Below are positions 29,405 through 39,587 of a stretch of DNA of 64,000 bases, one piece after another. The first letter of the stretch is position 1. Every line of letters starts with the position of its first letter. The DNA is from Clostridium chromiireducens (GTDB lineage: Bacteria; Bacillota; Clostridia; Clostridiales; Clostridiaceae): NCBI RefSeq assembly GCF_002029255.1, contig NZ_MZGT01000027.1:1-64000 (forward strand), in the 5' to 3' direction. Under the pieces are notes generated by a model that worked only from the letters and a program-made list of their open reading frames with translations, searched no databases and was not told the origin of the DNA. A program made the translations under genes and the position numbers.

Positions 29405-29563
29405 AAAACTGTTGCTTCTAAAAGCAACTCCACCCCCTTAATCATGTTATAAGGAAATTATATCCACATAAATATATACATTTATATTTATTATTAACTT
29501 TATATTTAAATTTTATTCATTAATCTATATTTTGATTATAACCTATAATTTATAAAAAGTATA

Positions 29564-32203
29564 CTACTTTGCTAAAGTTTCCACTATTTTATAAGATGCT
29601 TCAATTGCTTCTTGTATTTTTTCTGGTTGCTTTCCACCGGCTTGAGCCATATCTGGTCTTCCGCCTCCGCCTCCACCAAGGATAGCAGAAATTTCTTTTA
29701 TTAATTTTCCACAATGAGCTCCTTTTGCTACTGCATCCTTATCAGCCATTGCACATATAATAACTTTTCCAGCATTTGCACTCATAAGCAGTACTATGCT
29801 ATTTTCGCTCTTATCTCTTACTTTTTCACATACATCTCTCAATGTATCGCTATCAACATCTTTCAATTCATATGCGACTACATTAATCCCTTTTACATTT
29901 CTTGAACATGATATTATGTCATCTATACCCATTGATGCAAATTTAGATTTTAATGCTGTTATTTCTTTTTCTTTTTCCTTTAGTTCCTTAACTTGTTGTT
30001 CAAGTTTTGTTAACAATTCTTTTTCTGAACATTTAAGTTTACTTGAAACTTCTTTTAATAAATCTTTTTTCTCATTTACAAACTTATATGCTTCTTTTCC
30101 TATTACAGCTTCTATTCTTCTAGTTCCGGCTGCAATACCGCTTTCTGATAATATTTTAAACAACCCTATTTTTCCTGTGTTATCTATATGAGTTCCACCA
30201 CATAATTCTTTTGAATATTCTCCTGCACCTACAACTCTAACCTTATCAGCATATTTATCGTCAAATATACCTATTGCACCACTATTCTTTGCTTCTTGAA
30301 GATCCATAATTTCTGTTACAACTGGCGTTACACTTGTTATTGCTTCGTTAACTAACTCTTCAACTTTTCTAATTTCATCTTCTGTCATTGCTTCAAAGTG
30401 AGAGAAGTCAAATCTAAGTCTATCATTAGTTACAAGTGATCCAGCTTGATGAACATGAGAACCAAGAACTTTAACTAGTGCTCTATCTAATAGATGCGTT
30501 GCAGTATGATTTTTCTTAATATCTTCACGTCTAGCTTTATCTACTTCTATAGTTACTTTATCCCCTACTTTAAGTTCCCCTGATAAAACTTCAACAAAAT
30601 GAACTATCTTACCACCAATATTCTTCTTTGTATCAAGAACATTAGCTTTAAGGCTGTCATTGTATATTGTTCCTTTATCTCCTATTTGACCACCCATTTC
30701 AGCATATAGAGGAGTAATATCTGTAACAATTATAGCGCTATTTCCTTCAGTTATTGTATCAGTAAAGTCTTCACCTTCAATTAAAACTTTAACTTCAGCA
30801 TCTAATATATCATTATCATATCCATCGAATGTAGTTTCAACATCTGCTGGTATATTATCTAAAGTTCCAACATCAGCTCCCATGTAATTAGAAGTTTTTC
30901 TTGCACTTCTAGCTCTTTCTCTTTGGATTTTCATTTCTTCATTAAAAGCATCTTCATCTAAAGATAAATCTTCATCTTCTAAAATTTCCTTTGTTAATTC
31001 CATAGGGAATCCAAAAGTATCGTATAATTTAAATCCATCTGCACCACTAAGTACTTTTTCATTGTTTTCTTTTAATTCGCTTATAAATCCATTTAATATT
31101 TCAGTTCCTGAATCTAAAGTTTCTCTAAATTTATCTTCTTCAATTTTGATTACTTTCTTGATGTATTCTTTTTTATCACTTAATTCTGGATATGCTTCAC
31201 TTGAATCTCTTATAACAGTTTCACATAGGTTACATAAGAAAGCTTCTTTAATCCCTAATGTCTTTCCATGTCTTGCTGCTCTTCTAAGAAGTCTTCTTAA
31301 TACATATCCTCTTCCTTCATTAGATGGCATAACATCATCTGAAATCATGAAAGTTATAGATCTTATATGGTCAGTTATTAATCTTAAAGAAATATCTGTC
31401 TTTTGATTTTCGCCATATTTAACATTTGCTAAACCTGCAACTTCATTTAATATATTTTCTAAAGTATCTATTTCAAATATACTATTTTTCCCTTGCATTA
31501 TTACTGCAAGTCTCTCAAGTCCCATTCCTGTATCTATATTAGTATTTGCAAGTTTCTCATAGTTACCTTTTCCATCTCCATCAAATTGAGTGAACACAAG
31601 ATTCCAAAACTCTATAATCTTATCTTCATCAGCTAATTTAACGAATTCATCTGAATTAGTTGGAATTTCATTTGATCTATTAAAATGAATTTCTGTACAA
31701 GGTCCGCAAGGTCCAGCTCCATGTTCCCAGAAATTATCCTCTTTACCTAATCTAAAAATATGTGTTTTATCAACATCTGTTAAAGTAGTCCAATATTCAT
31801 ATGCTTCATCATCATCTAAGTATATTGTTACATATAATTTTTCTTTTGGAAGCTCTAAAACTTCTGTGATGAATTCCCATGCCCATGGAATTATTTCTTT
31901 CTTAAAATAATCTGCAAAAGAGAAATTTCCTAGCATTTCGAAAAACGTACCATGTCTGCTTGTAATACCTACATTTTCAATATCACCTGTTCTAATACAT
32001 TTTTGACAAGTTGTGATTCTCTTTTTTGGCGGCTCTTGTAACCCTGTAAAATAAGGCTTCAATGGTGCCATTCCAGCGTTTATTAATAATAAACTCTTAT
32101 CATTCTTTGGAACCAAAGAAAAACTATCTAATCTCAAATGGTCTTTACTTTCAAAAAATTTCAAATATGCTTCTCTTAAATCATTAGTCTTCGTTATCTT
32201 CAT
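29564..32203 (-). CDS. alaS: alanyl-tRNA synthetase
   Basis: Charges tRNA-Ala; 879 residues, full length. Class II catalytic core begins [12 protein letters not shown] and [16 protein letters not shown]. tRNA recognition domain contains [18 protein letters not shown]. Editing domain zinc motif [11 protein letters not shown] (HxxxH) and CGGTH are present, so mischarged Ser/Gly should be cleared. The C-terminal glycine-rich C-Ala domain ends [17 protein letters not shown]. Controlled by a T-box leader upstream. Confidence 0.98.
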   Translation of the reverse strand: MKITKTNDLREAYLKFFESKDHLRLDSFSLVPKNDKSLLLINAGMAPLKPYFTGLQEPPKKRITTCQKCIRTGDIENVGITSRHGTFFEMLGNFSFADYFKKEIIPWAWEFITEVLELPKEKLYVTIYLDDDEAYEYWTTLTDVDKTHIFRLGKEDNFWEHGAGPCGPCTEIHFNRSNEIPTNSDEFVKLADEDKIIEFWNLVFTQFDGDGKGNYEKLANTNIDTGMGLERLAVIMQGKNSIFEIDTLENILNEVAGLANVKYGENQKTDISLRLITDHIRSITFMISDDVMPSNEGRGYVLRRLLRRAARHGKTLGIKEAFLCNLCETVIRDSSEAYPELSDKKEYIKKVIKIEEDKFRETLDSGTEILNGFISELKENNEKVLSGADGFKLYDTFGFPMELTKEILEDEDLSLDEDAFNEEMKIQRERARSARKTSNYMGADVGTLDNIPADVETTFDGYDNDILDAEVKVLIEGEDFTDTITEGNSAIIVTDITPLYAEMGGQIGDKGTIYNDSLKANVLDTKKNIGGKIVHFVEVLSGELKVGDKVTIEVDKARREDIKKNHTATHLLDRALVKVLGSHVHQAGSLVTNDRLRFDFSHFEAMTEDEIRKVEELVNEAITSVTPVVTEIMDLQEAKNSGAIGIFDDKYADKVRVVGAGEYSKELCGGTHIDNTGKIGLFKILSESGIAAGTRRIEAVIGKEAYKFVNEKKDLLKEVSSKLKCSEKELLTKLEQQVKELKEKEKEITALKSKFASMGIDDIISCSRNVKGINVVAYELKDVDSDTLRDVCEKVRDKSENSIVLLMSANAGKVIICAMADKDAVAKGAHCGKLIKEISAILGGGGGGRPDMAQAGGKQPEKIQEAIEASYKIVETLAK

Positions 32204-32263
32204 TTTTTATTCCTCCACGTATTATTTATGTATTTTAAATTATATTCTATTTTTTACCAAACA

Positions 32264-32480
32264 CAAAAAAGCTCTCCCCTAGAAATAGGGACGAAAGCTT
32301 AAATTCCGCGGTACCACCCTAATTGCGTACGAATTTCATACACCACTTAGTAATCAATAAGCTCCTAGGCAGCTTCAAGATATACAGCCATAAAGTTTTC
32401 ACCAACCACTTTTTCTCTAAAATAGCTATAATAAATCTACTCATCCTATTCATTGCTTAATATTTTATTATTTCACCAAA
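32264..32480 (-). promoter_or_regulatory. T-box leader of alaS with terminator
   Basis: tRNA-sensing leader, 5' end approximate. The T-box sequence AGGGTGGTACCGCGG lies at 32306-32320 (minus strand). It is followed by a factor-independent terminator: AAGCTTTC...CCCTA pairing with TAGGG...GAGAGCTT and a run of Ts (32264-32300). Stem I holds AGAGAAAAAGTGG and, on its 3' side, TGAAGCTGCC. The GCT at 32371-32373 is the likely specifier codon for alanine, matching the gene. Uncharged tRNA-Ala should favour the antiterminator. Confidence 0.93.
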
Positions 32481-32518
32481 ATTATATTTCATATAGATAA
32501 TTCTGTCAATATTATCGA

Positions 32519-33547
32519 TTAAAATAGGTAGTAATTAATATCGTCATATAAAACTTTTATTGTAACAGCTATAGGAACTACTAAAACCATTCCTATGAAG
32601 CCGCCAAATTTATCACCTATTAATAGCAATATTATTATCATAAAAGGATGCATATTAGTACTATCACCAGTCATCTTGGGAGATAGTATATCCCCTTCCA
32701 GCTGTTGAATTATGAACATTCCAAGAGTTACCCAAAGGGCCTTTATAGGTGAATCTAAAAGCGCAACTATTATTGCTGGTATTGCACCGAATATTGGGCC
32801 AAAATACGGGATAATATTTAATATTGCGTTTAAAATCGAAATCCATAACGGAAACTTGACCTTCAACATTAGTAAGATTACAAACGTCAATGCTCCTATT
32901 AATCCCGAAAGCAAAAGTTGACTTGATATATATTTAGTTAACACTCTATCTATATCACTTAAAATTTTTTTTGTTAATCCTCGTTTTTGAGTTGGCAATA
33001 ATAATAATATTTTGTTGTATATCTTATTTCCATCACACAAAAAATAGTAAACCATAATTGGTATTATTGAAAGTGATAATAAATTATTACCTAAGCTCAT
33101 TAATCTATCTACAGCATTTTCCGAAAAATTAATCCAAATAGAATTTGCTTCTTCTAACACTTCGTTGTATAACACATTTGTAGTTATATTATTATTTAAG
33201 CTGAATTTCCCAAAAGCTTCTTTCAAGAAATCGCTCACATTCTCAAAAACATTACTTATGTTAGCAATCTCATTAAATAATGTTGGTACAATTACTATAA
33301 CACAGGTTGCAACTATTCCTATTATAATTAAAATCACTAATATTGATGATGATTTTCTGCTCACTTTTAACCTGGTTTCAAATAAGTCTCTTATAGGACT
33401 TAACGTATATGCTAAAATAAAAGATAATATAATAATATTTATTGTTGTTCTTATTGGGTCACTGTAAAGGTAAGATAGTATTATAGCGAAAAAACACACT
33501 AGGGTTAGTATAAGTATAATCTGATTTTTATGCTTTTTTACGTACAT
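32519..33547 (-). CDS. AI-2E family (YtvI/PerM-like) membrane transporter
   Basis: 342-residue membrane protein with about eight hydrophobic helices. C-terminal motifs NIIPYFGPIFGAIPAIIVALLD and GGFIGMVLVVPIAVTIKVLYDD (read as motifs) are typical of the AI-2E exporter superfamily. Substrates differ between members (Na+/H+ antiport, signal export, unknown), so none is assigned. Start overlaps the end of the upstream PRC-barrel gene by 20 bases, indicating an operon. Confidence 0.9.
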   Translation of the reverse strand: MYVKKHKNQIILILTLVCFFAIILSYLYSDPIRTTINIIILSFILAYTLSPIRDLFETRLKVSRKSSSILVILIIIGIVATCVIVIVPTLFNEIANISNVFENVSDFLKEAFGKFSLNNNITTNVLYNEVLEEANSIWINFSENAVDRLMSLGNNLLSLSIIPIMVYYFLCDGNKIYNKILLLLPTQKRGLTKKILSDIDRVLTKYISSQLLLSGLIGALTFVILLMLKVKFPLWISILNAILNIIPYFGPIFGAIPAIIVALLDSPIKALWVTLGMFIIQQLEGDILSPKMTGDSTNMHPFMIIILLLIGDKFGGFIGMVLVVPIAVTIKVLYDDINYYLF

Positions 33548-34028
33548 TATAATTCTCCATATTATGAGGTATAGATTTAAACAAAATTCCTTCGTTTCCT
33601 GTATATAGGATATAACTTTCTCCTAGTATACATCTATCTAAAAGTATAATTTGTTTACCTTTTATCATCTTATCTACTAATCCTGAACTTATTACTATAG
33701 CTTTTATAGAATAATCCTTAATATCTATAATAATATCTTCCAAAACACCTTTTACATTTCCCCATGTGTCAATTACCTCTATATACTTAATTTCCTTAAA
33801 GTTTAATCCTTCGCCTTTCCTTATAGAGCTGATAATTACATCTTCCCCTATATCTATAACATCCTCCATATCTACATAATTCTTTTTAGAAAACAAGAGA
33901 CTATTAGATACTTTAAACCCTACAATTTTACCCATATAAAAATCAATATATAAGTCATCTATTATACCAATCTTTTTACCTTGAACATTATAAACTTTCT
34001 TAAAATAAAAATCTCTAGTCTTGAACAT
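33528..34028 (-). CDS. PRC-barrel domain protein, two domains
   Basis: 166-residue protein. Two PRC-barrel-like halves: residues about 1-75 (VYNVQGKKIGIIDDLYIDFYMGKI) and about 80-160 (IEVIDTWGNVKGVLEDIIIDIKDY). No signal peptide. PRC-barrels occur in ribosome maturation and sporulation proteins; the role here is unknown. ATG after GGAGGGAAACT. Confidence 0.82.
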   Translation of the reverse strand: MFKTRDFYFKKVYNVQGKKIGIIDDLYIDFYMGKIVGFKVSNSLLFSKKNYVDMEDVIDIGEDVIISSIRKGEGLNFKEIKYIEVIDTWGNVKGVLEDIIIDIKDYSIKAIVISSGLVDKMIKGKQIILLDRCILGESYILYTGNEGILFKSIPHNMENYNVRKKA

Positions 34029-34119
34029 AGTTTCCCTCCAAATTCTAAAATAGAAATATCATTACATCTAGAATTCCCGACAAAAAGGAAAATTATTCAT
34101 AACTACTCAGTATTGCTAA

Positions 34120-34428
34120 GAACAAGAAATAAAAAAAATACTTGCATTAACAGATAATTTTAAGTTTACAGCCAAACAACCGAAATGGAATATATGTGTT
34201 TGCTCCGGTTCCTTGAAGATTTGGCTGGGTGATTCTAAGATTACAAGTTGTACCCAAAGTGCTTGCCTCAAGGACTACGCCCTGAACAAGCACCTTTGGA
34301 ACAACTTATAATCTAGAATCACAGCCAGCAAAATCTTCTTATGAACACTCCGCAAAAACATATATTCCATTTCTTTGTTTAGTGTTAATTTAAAGCAAAA
34401 CACATTTAAGCAAGTATTTCTATGTTCA
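34120..34428 (-). ncRNA. long hairpin element B (candidate structured RNA, minus strand)
   Basis: Palindromic element of about 300 bases. Arm near 34174-34204 pairs with 34350-34380 through AAATGGAATATATG and flanks; next helix AAGATTT...GATTCT (from 34217) pairs with 34308-34339. Outer sequences also pair (AATACTTGC with GCAAGTATT). Read on the minus strand the core is GTTGTTCCA ... TGCTTGT ... GGGTACAAC, the same order and asymmetric loop as elements A and C, around different helices. In this orientation the odd pair in GATTATAAG/CTTGTAATC is a G-U wobble. Its minus 5' side is preceded by a perfect TTGACA at 34434-34439. Confidence 0.7.
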
Positions 34429-34540
34429 TTCTGTTGTCAATACTCTCAAACTAATATTTATAAACTTCAAGATTGTACATTGATTAATGGCTTTAACTCT
34501 TATTTAATGGCGAAGTTGTGACATTTTTTAAGCTTTTATC

Positions 34541-34790
34541 TTAGAAATACTTAAAGTGATAGCAAAACAAAGAAATAGAATACATATATGTGGAGCAGGC
34601 ATTGAAAAATAAGCTGCTGCATATCTTAACGGGAAGTTGTTCCATGTCTGCTTGTCATTCGATTGTCGAAGGAACATGCAGACATGGGTACAACTTCCCG
34701 TTTAGATATGCTCAGCGAAATCTTTCACAGTCCTGAGGAACATATATGTATTCTATTTCGTTTGTTCACGCTTCACTTTAAGTATTTCAA
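34541..34790 (+). ncRNA. long hairpin element C (candidate structured RNA)
   Basis: Palindromic element of 250 bases. Roughly 50-base outer arms pair almost perfectly (GAAATACTTAAAGTGA and GAAATAGAATACATATATG shared by 34544-34591 and the reverse complement of 34740-34788). Core at 34631-34700: GTTGTTCCA, TGTC, TGCTTGT, apical TTCGA-TTG-TCGAA, ATGCA, GACA, TGGGTACAAC. The TGTC/GACA helix replaces TTCT/GGAA of element A, a compensatory change. It ends four bases before the mnmA stop codon, so it is convergent with, and could also terminate, the isc-mnmA operon. Confidence 0.72.
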
Positions 34791-34793
34791 TGA

Positions 34794-35870
34794 TTAAATT
34801 ATAGATTCTATTATTCCGCCGCCAACTACTATTTCGTTGTCGTAAAATACAACTGACTGCCCTTTAGTTATTGCTCTTTGTTTTTCATTAAAGGTAACTT
34901 TTACTCTGCCATTTGGTAATGGAGTCAAAGTAGCATCAGCTGGTCTTGCAGAATATCTAATTTTTGCTTTAACTTCGATTTCAGTTTCAAGTTTATCAAA
35001 AGAAATAAAATTAACATCAGTAGCAATTAATTCAGTCTTAAATATATCATCTTCAGCTCCTAAAACAACTTCATTTGTTTTAGCATTTATATTTGTTACA
35101 AAAACTGGTCTTCCAAGCGATAGTCCAAGACCTTTTCTTTGTCCAATTGTATAGTACACAATACCCTTATGTTGACCAAGAACATTTCCATTCTTATCAA
35201 CAAAGTTACCTGGTTTAACTCTATCTGGTTTAGCTTCTGATATATATTTACCATGATTATTATCAGAAATAAAGCATATCTCCTCACTATCTTTCTTGTT
35301 ATGAACAGCGAGTCCTATCTCTTTTGCTATTTCTCTAATTTTAGTCTTTTCATATTCTCCACAAGGCATTAAGGTATGTTCTAATTGATCTTGTGTAAAG
35401 TTATATAACGCATATGTTTGATCTTTCCTATCATCATCAGATCTGATTAAAAGATATCTATCATCACGCTTTTCTATTTTAGCATAATGACCTGTCGCTA
35501 CATAATCTGCACCTATACCCCTAGCTCTTCTTAAAAGTTCATCGAACTTTAAATGTTTATTACATTCAATGCAAGGGTTTGGTGTCTTTCCATCTATGTA
35601 CTCTTGAACAAATGGATCAATAACTTTTTCCTTGAAATAATCTCTAAAATTCAAAACATAAAAAGGTATATCAAGTTTGTCACACACTCTTCTTGCATCA
35701 TCAACAGCAGAAAGGGAGCAGCAGCCCCCTTCCCTTTCTTCAAATTCCTCATCGTGCTGCCAGATTTGCATCGTAGCACCGATGACTTCATATCCCTGCT
35801 GTTTTAATAAATATGCTGCAACAGAACTATCTACACCACCACTCATACCTACTAAAACTTTTTTCTTCAT
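34794..35870 (-). CDS. mnmA: tRNA 2-thiouridylase MnmA
   Basis: Inserts sulfur into wobble uridine 34 of Lys/Glu/Gln tRNAs; 358 residues. PP-loop [15 protein letters not shown], first catalytic cysteine in PNPCIECN, second in SEEICFI, and the family region [18 protein letters not shown]. Sulfur would come from the cysteine desulfurase of the same operon. Starts 11 bases after iscU. Confidence 0.97.
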   Translation of the reverse strand: MKKKVLVGMSGGVDSSVAAYLLKQQGYEVIGATMQIWQHDEEFEEREGGCCSLSAVDDARRVCDKLDIPFYVLNFRDYFKEKVIDPFVQEYIDGKTPNPCIECNKHLKFDELLRRARGIGADYVATGHYAKIEKRDDRYLLIRSDDDRKDQTYALYNFTQDQLEHTLMPCGEYEKTKIREIAKEIGLAVHNKKDSEEICFISDNNHGKYISEAKPDRVKPGNFVDKNGNVLGQHKGIVYYTIGQRKGLGLSLGRPVFVTNINAKTNEVVLGAEDDIFKTELIATDVNFISFDKLETEIEVKAKIRYSARPADATLTPLPNGRVKVTFNEKQRAITKGQSVVFYDNEIVVGGGIIESII

Positions 35871-35881
35871 AATTTCACCTA

Positions 35882-36319
35882 TTACTCTTCTCCATGTACA
35901 GCAGCATGTAATTCTTCGTCACTATGCTCTTCCATTGGTATTACTTCTAATCCGTTCTTTGCTCTATAGTCATTTATAGCTTTATGAATTGCTTCTTCAG
36001 CAAGCACTGAACAGTGCATTTTTACAGGTGGAAGTCCATCTAAAGCTTCTGCAACTGCTTTATTAGTTAATCCCCAAGCTTCATCTAAAGTCTTTCCTTT
36101 AATTAATTCAGTTGCCATTGATGAAGATGCAATAGCAGATCCACATCCAAAAGTTTTAAATTTAACATCTTTAATAATGTTATCTTCTACCTTTAAGTAG
36201 ATTTTCATTATATCTCCACACTTAGCGTTTCCAACTTCACCTACACCATTTGCATCCTCTATTTCTCCAACGTTTCTTGGATTTTGGAAGTGTTCCATTA
36301 CTTTTTCTGTATATATCAT
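35882..36319 (-). CDS. iscU: Fe-S cluster scaffold IscU/NifU-like
   Basis: Scaffold for Fe-S assembly, 145 residues. The three cluster cysteines are in [21 protein letters not shown] and [12 protein letters not shown], with the Asp after the first Cys. C-terminus is extended by an acidic/His tail ([16 protein letters not shown]) typical of clostridial NifU-like proteins. Two bases from iscS. Confidence 0.95.
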   Translation of the reverse strand: MIYTEKVMEHFQNPRNVGEIEDANGVGEVGNAKCGDIMKIYLKVEDNIIKDVKFKTFGCGSAIASSSMATELIKGKTLDEAWGLTNKAVAEALDGLPPVKMHCSVLAEEAIHKAINDYRAKNGLEVIPMEEHSDEELHAAVHGEE

Positions 36320-36320
36320 A

Positions 36321-37502
36321 TTAATTATCCCCTTTCTTTAAAAAGTCATCCCATAATGGTGACATATTTCTTAATCTTTCAATAATTGGTGGTACAACTT
36401 CAAGAACATAATCTACATCTTCTTCTGTTGAACCTTCACCCATACTAAGTCTTAATGATCCATGAGCTATTTCATGCGGAAGTCCAATCGAAAGCAATAC
36501 ATGTGATGGATCTAAAGATCCTGATGTACACGCACTACCACTTGATGCACAAACACCCTTAAAATCTAAAGATAATAATATCGATTCTCCTTCAATAAAT
36601 CTAAAACATACATTAACATTTCCAGGTAATCTCTTATCTCCTCTTGGTCCATTCAATCTAGTATATGGAATTTCAAGTAACCCATCAATTAACTTATCTC
36701 TTAATACAGTTAATCTTTCCATATGTTCTTCTAAATGATCATTTGCAAGCTCAACAGCTTTACCTAATCCTACTATAGCTGCAATATTTTCTGTTCCAGC
36801 TCTTCTATTTCTTTCTTGTCCTCCACCATGAATTAAGTTATCAATCTTAATTCCTTTCTTTATATAGAGAACTCCTATTCCCTTTGGTCCATAAATTTTA
36901 TGTCCTGCTAGTGACAGCATATCAATATTTAATTCCTTAACATCTACTGGCACGTTTCCAACCGCTTGAACTGCATCCGTATGGAAATAAACTTTCTTTT
37001 CTCTACAGATTTCTCCAATCTCTTTTATCGGTTGAATTGTTCCTATTTCATTATTAGCAAACATAATGCTTACTAAAATTGTTTTATCTGTTATAGCATT
37101 ATTCAAATCTTCTAAGCTGATGAAACCTTCTTCATTTACATCTAGATATGTAACATCAAACCCATTCTTTTCTAAATATTGACAAGTATGAAGAACAGCA
37201 TGATGTTCAATCTTAGTTGTTATTATATGATTTCCTTTATTTTTATGAGCTGATGCTATTCCTTTTATTGCCCAGTTATCAGCTTCTGATCCACCACCAG
37301 TAAAATATACTTCATCAGGTAAGCAGTTTAATGAATTTGCTATCTGCTCCCTTGCCTTATCTATAGATCTTTTTGTTTCTCTTGATATTCCATAAAAAGA
37401 AGATGGATTTCCAAACTTTTCAGTAAAATAAGGAAGCATTTCTTCTAATACTTCAGGCTTAACATATGTTGTAGCCGAATAGTCCATATATACATTTTTC
37501 AT
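36321..37502 (-). CDS. iscS: cysteine desulfurase IscS/NifS
   Basis: PLP enzyme that removes sulfur from cysteine; 393 residues. N-terminal [20 protein letters not shown]-lysine in [15 protein letters not shown], and the mobile catalytic loop [18 protein letters not shown] with the persulfide cysteine. Supplies IscU and MnmA encoded downstream. Confidence 0.96.
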   Translation of the reverse strand: MKNVYMDYSATTYVKPEVLEEMLPYFTEKFGNPSSFYGISRETKRSIDKAREQIANSLNCLPDEVYFTGGGSEADNWAIKGIASAHKNKGNHIITTKIEHHAVLHTCQYLEKNGFDVTYLDVNEEGFISLEDLNNAITDKTILVSIMFANNEIGTIQPIKEIGEICREKKVYFHTDAVQAVGNVPVDVKELNIDMLSLAGHKIYGPKGIGVLYIKKGIKIDNLIHGGGQERNRRAGTENIAAIVGLGKAVELANDHLEEHMERLTVLRDKLIDGLLEIPYTRLNGPRGDKRLPGNVNVCFRFIEGESILLSLDFKGVCASSGSACTSGSLDPSHVLLSIGLPHEIAHGSLRLSMGEGSTEEDVDYVLEVVPPIIERLRNMSPLWDDFLKKGDN

Positions 37503-37504
37503 AA

Positions 37505-37957
37505 TTATTCACTCCTATCTGCTATCTTGATACTGCTTTTCTTATTCTTTATATTTTCGTAATCATCAAGGATATCTTGTAAAGTAATTGAAGTCATAAC
37601 ATCATCAATACTTTTTTTAATCTTCTCCCAAACGGCTTTAGTAGCACAGCAATCTGCGCTGTCACAGTCTACTCCATCTATGCAGTCTGCGATTTCAATA
37701 GGACCTTCTAAGATGGTCATAATATCGCCAACCGTTATATCTTTTGGCGGTTTACATAAAACATACCCACCCTGTGCACCTCTAATACTTCTTATCATAT
37801 TAGCACGTCTAAGTGGACTAAATAATTGTTCTAAATAATACTCCGAAAGATTTTCTCTCTTTGATATAGTTTTAATTGAAACTGGGGCACCACCATAATT
37901 AGATGCTAAGTCAACCATAGCTCTAACTCCATATCTTCCTTTAGTCGAAAGTTTCAT
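37505..37957 (-). CDS. iscR: Rrf2-family regulator IscR-like
   Basis: 150-residue winged-helix repressor heading the isc operon. [17 protein letters not shown] and [23 protein letters not shown] form the DNA-binding domain. Four cysteines within [20 protein letters not shown] are placed where IscR binds a [2Fe-2S] cluster, favouring IscR over CymR. Likely autoregulates the sigma-A promoter 80 bases upstream. Confidence 0.9.
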   Translation of the reverse strand: MKLSTKGRYGVRAMVDLASNYGGAPVSIKTISKRENLSEYYLEQLFSPLRRANMIRSIRGAQGGYVLCKPPKDITVGDIMTILEGPIEIADCIDGVDCDSADCCATKAVWEKIKKSIDDVMTSITLQDILDDYENIKNKKSSIKIADRSE

Positions 37958-38037
37958 TACATTTCACCCCTTTTCATTATTTACATTGATATTTCATAGC
38001 TTTTTTGATAATATAAAAATATATTAATTTTGTTTAT

Positions 38038-38066
38038 ATCTTATCAAAATACTCGGCTTTTGTCAA
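38038..38066 (-). promoter_or_regulatory. sigma-A promoter of iscR-iscS-iscU-mnmA
   Basis: Minus strand TTGACA, 17-base spacer, TAAGAT; near consensus. About 80 bases before the iscR start, leaving space for an operator. Confidence 0.85.
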
Positions 38067-38076
38067 ACGATAATTA

Positions 38077-39321
38077 TTATTTTTTTATTTCTTTCCAGTA
38101 CTTCTTCAAACTCTCTTCATATCTATTATTTTGTTCTTTATAATAAATCTTCCCACTTAGTTCTTCTGGCAGATACTTTTGTCTCACGTAATTGTTAGGA
38201 TAATCATGAGGATACTTATATCCACCTACCCCAAGGTTTGCTGCACCAGAGTAATGAGCATCCTTTAAATGCATCGGAACATCTCCAAAATTAATATTTT
38301 CCAAGTCACTCATTGCATGCATTATAGCTAAACAAGCACTATTAGACTTAGGGAGTGTTGCTAAATATATAACTATTTCTGAGAGAATTATTTGAGCTTC
38401 TGGAAATCCAACTTTTAAAGCAAGCTCTATACCCGAGTTAACAACTGATAATGCATTAGGAAAAGCTAATCCTATATCTTCTGCGGCTATAACGGATATC
38501 CTTCTAACAATAGCAGTCAAGTTTCCACCCTTTATTAATCTAGCTAAGTAATGAATTGCTGCATCTGGATCACTTCCACGAATGCTCTTTTGAAGTGCAC
38601 TTAACAGATTATAGAATTCATCTCCACTCGAATCTGCTCTCATGCTAGACTGTCCTAAGCTTTCTATATATTCACTTGATATTACCCTGACATTTCTAAC
38701 CTGTGAGTTTATCGCTAATTCTAAGATATTGTAAGCTTTTCTATAATCACCTTGTGATATTTCTCCAATATAAATCAAGGATTCTTCTGAGTATTCTATT
38801 TCTATGCCTTCAGCTATTAATTTTTCAATAGATTTCTTTAATCCAACAATAATATCATTTGTATTTAGAGGTTTAAATGAAAATATATTACACCTGCTTA
38901 TTATGGCTTTATGTATAACAAAATACGGATTTTCTGTAGTACTTGCAATTAAAGTTATTCTACCATCTTCTATAAATTCCAATAATGCTTGTTGTTGTTT
39001 CTTATTAAAATGCTGCAGCTCATCTATGTACAAAACTACTCCATTATAATTCAATAAATTATCCATATTATTAGTTATGTCCTGAATATCTTTTACAGAA
39101 GCAACTGTGGCATTTAATTTATAAAACTTTTTATCAACATAATTAGCCATTATGTTTGCCAAAGTTGTCTTGCCTGTTCCTGGCGGGCCATAAAATATGC
39201 AATTACATATATTCCTGCTTTTTATCAAGTTATATAATGGCTTCCCCTCACTTAATATTTGCTGCTGTCCTACAAAATCTTCCAACTTACTAGGCCTCAT
39301 TAAATCTGCTAATGGTCTCAT
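38077..39321 (-). CDS. rarA: replication-associated recombination protein RarA (MgsA)
   Basis: AAA+ ATPase acting at stalled replication forks; 414 residues. N-terminal RPSKLEDFVGQQQIL, Walker A YGPPGTGKTTLANI, Walker B VLYIDELQHFNKKQQ, sensor ASTTENPYFVI, and the C-terminal MgsA domain (DPDAAIHYLARLIKGG, HYSGAANLGVGGYKYPHDYP). Monocistronic; its end lies just upstream of the isc promoter. Confidence 0.96.
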   Translation of the reverse strand: MRPLADLMRPSKLEDFVGQQQILSEGKPLYNLIKSRNICNCIFYGPPGTGKTTLANIMANYVDKKFYKLNATVASVKDIQDITNNMDNLLNYNGVVLYIDELQHFNKKQQQALLEFIEDGRITLIASTTENPYFVIHKAIISRCNIFSFKPLNTNDIIVGLKKSIEKLIAEGIEIEYSEESLIYIGEISQGDYRKAYNILELAINSQVRNVRVISSEYIESLGQSSMRADSSGDEFYNLLSALQKSIRGSDPDAAIHYLARLIKGGNLTAIVRRISVIAAEDIGLAFPNALSVVNSGIELALKVGFPEAQIILSEIVIYLATLPKSNSACLAIMHAMSDLENINFGDVPMHLKDAHYSGAANLGVGGYKYPHDYPNNYVRQKYLPEELSGKIYYKEQNNRYEESLKKYWKEIKK

Positions 39322-39511
39322 TATTACACCTCTCCATATGCCATTATATTATTATAATCAATTAATGCAAACTCATACATATAAAAATCTATATCTTCCA
39401 ATCCTTTTTTTAACTAGAAGTTAAGCACCTAAAGATAAATAAAATTTCCAAATTTTCCTTGAATATGCCTTATGTTTGCAACAAATAATATTATAGCAGA
39501 TACAAGAAAAT

Positions 39512-39547
39512 AAAAAAGCAGCAAGAATTATAATAATCTCGCCGCTT
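39512..39547 (-). terminator. terminator after the 39588-40625 gene
   Basis: Minus-strand hairpin AAGCGGCGAGA / TCTTGCTGCTT (two G-T pairs) followed by TTTTATTTTC. Confidence 0.8.
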
Positions 39548-39587
39548 TGCTTTAATTATTTAACTGAACTCTATTTTTTACATAAAA

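Noticed and set aside
32664..32846. Second protein-coding frame inside the AI-2E gene
   Set aside because: It is a frame shadow of a well-supported membrane protein; composition is unlike a real protein and there is no ribosome site.
34120..34790. Transposon ends or MITE explanation for the hairpin pair
   Set aside because: No target-site duplication was seen, and the three copies differ in helix sequence while staying paired, unlike recently moved MITEs. Not fully excluded without genome-wide copies.
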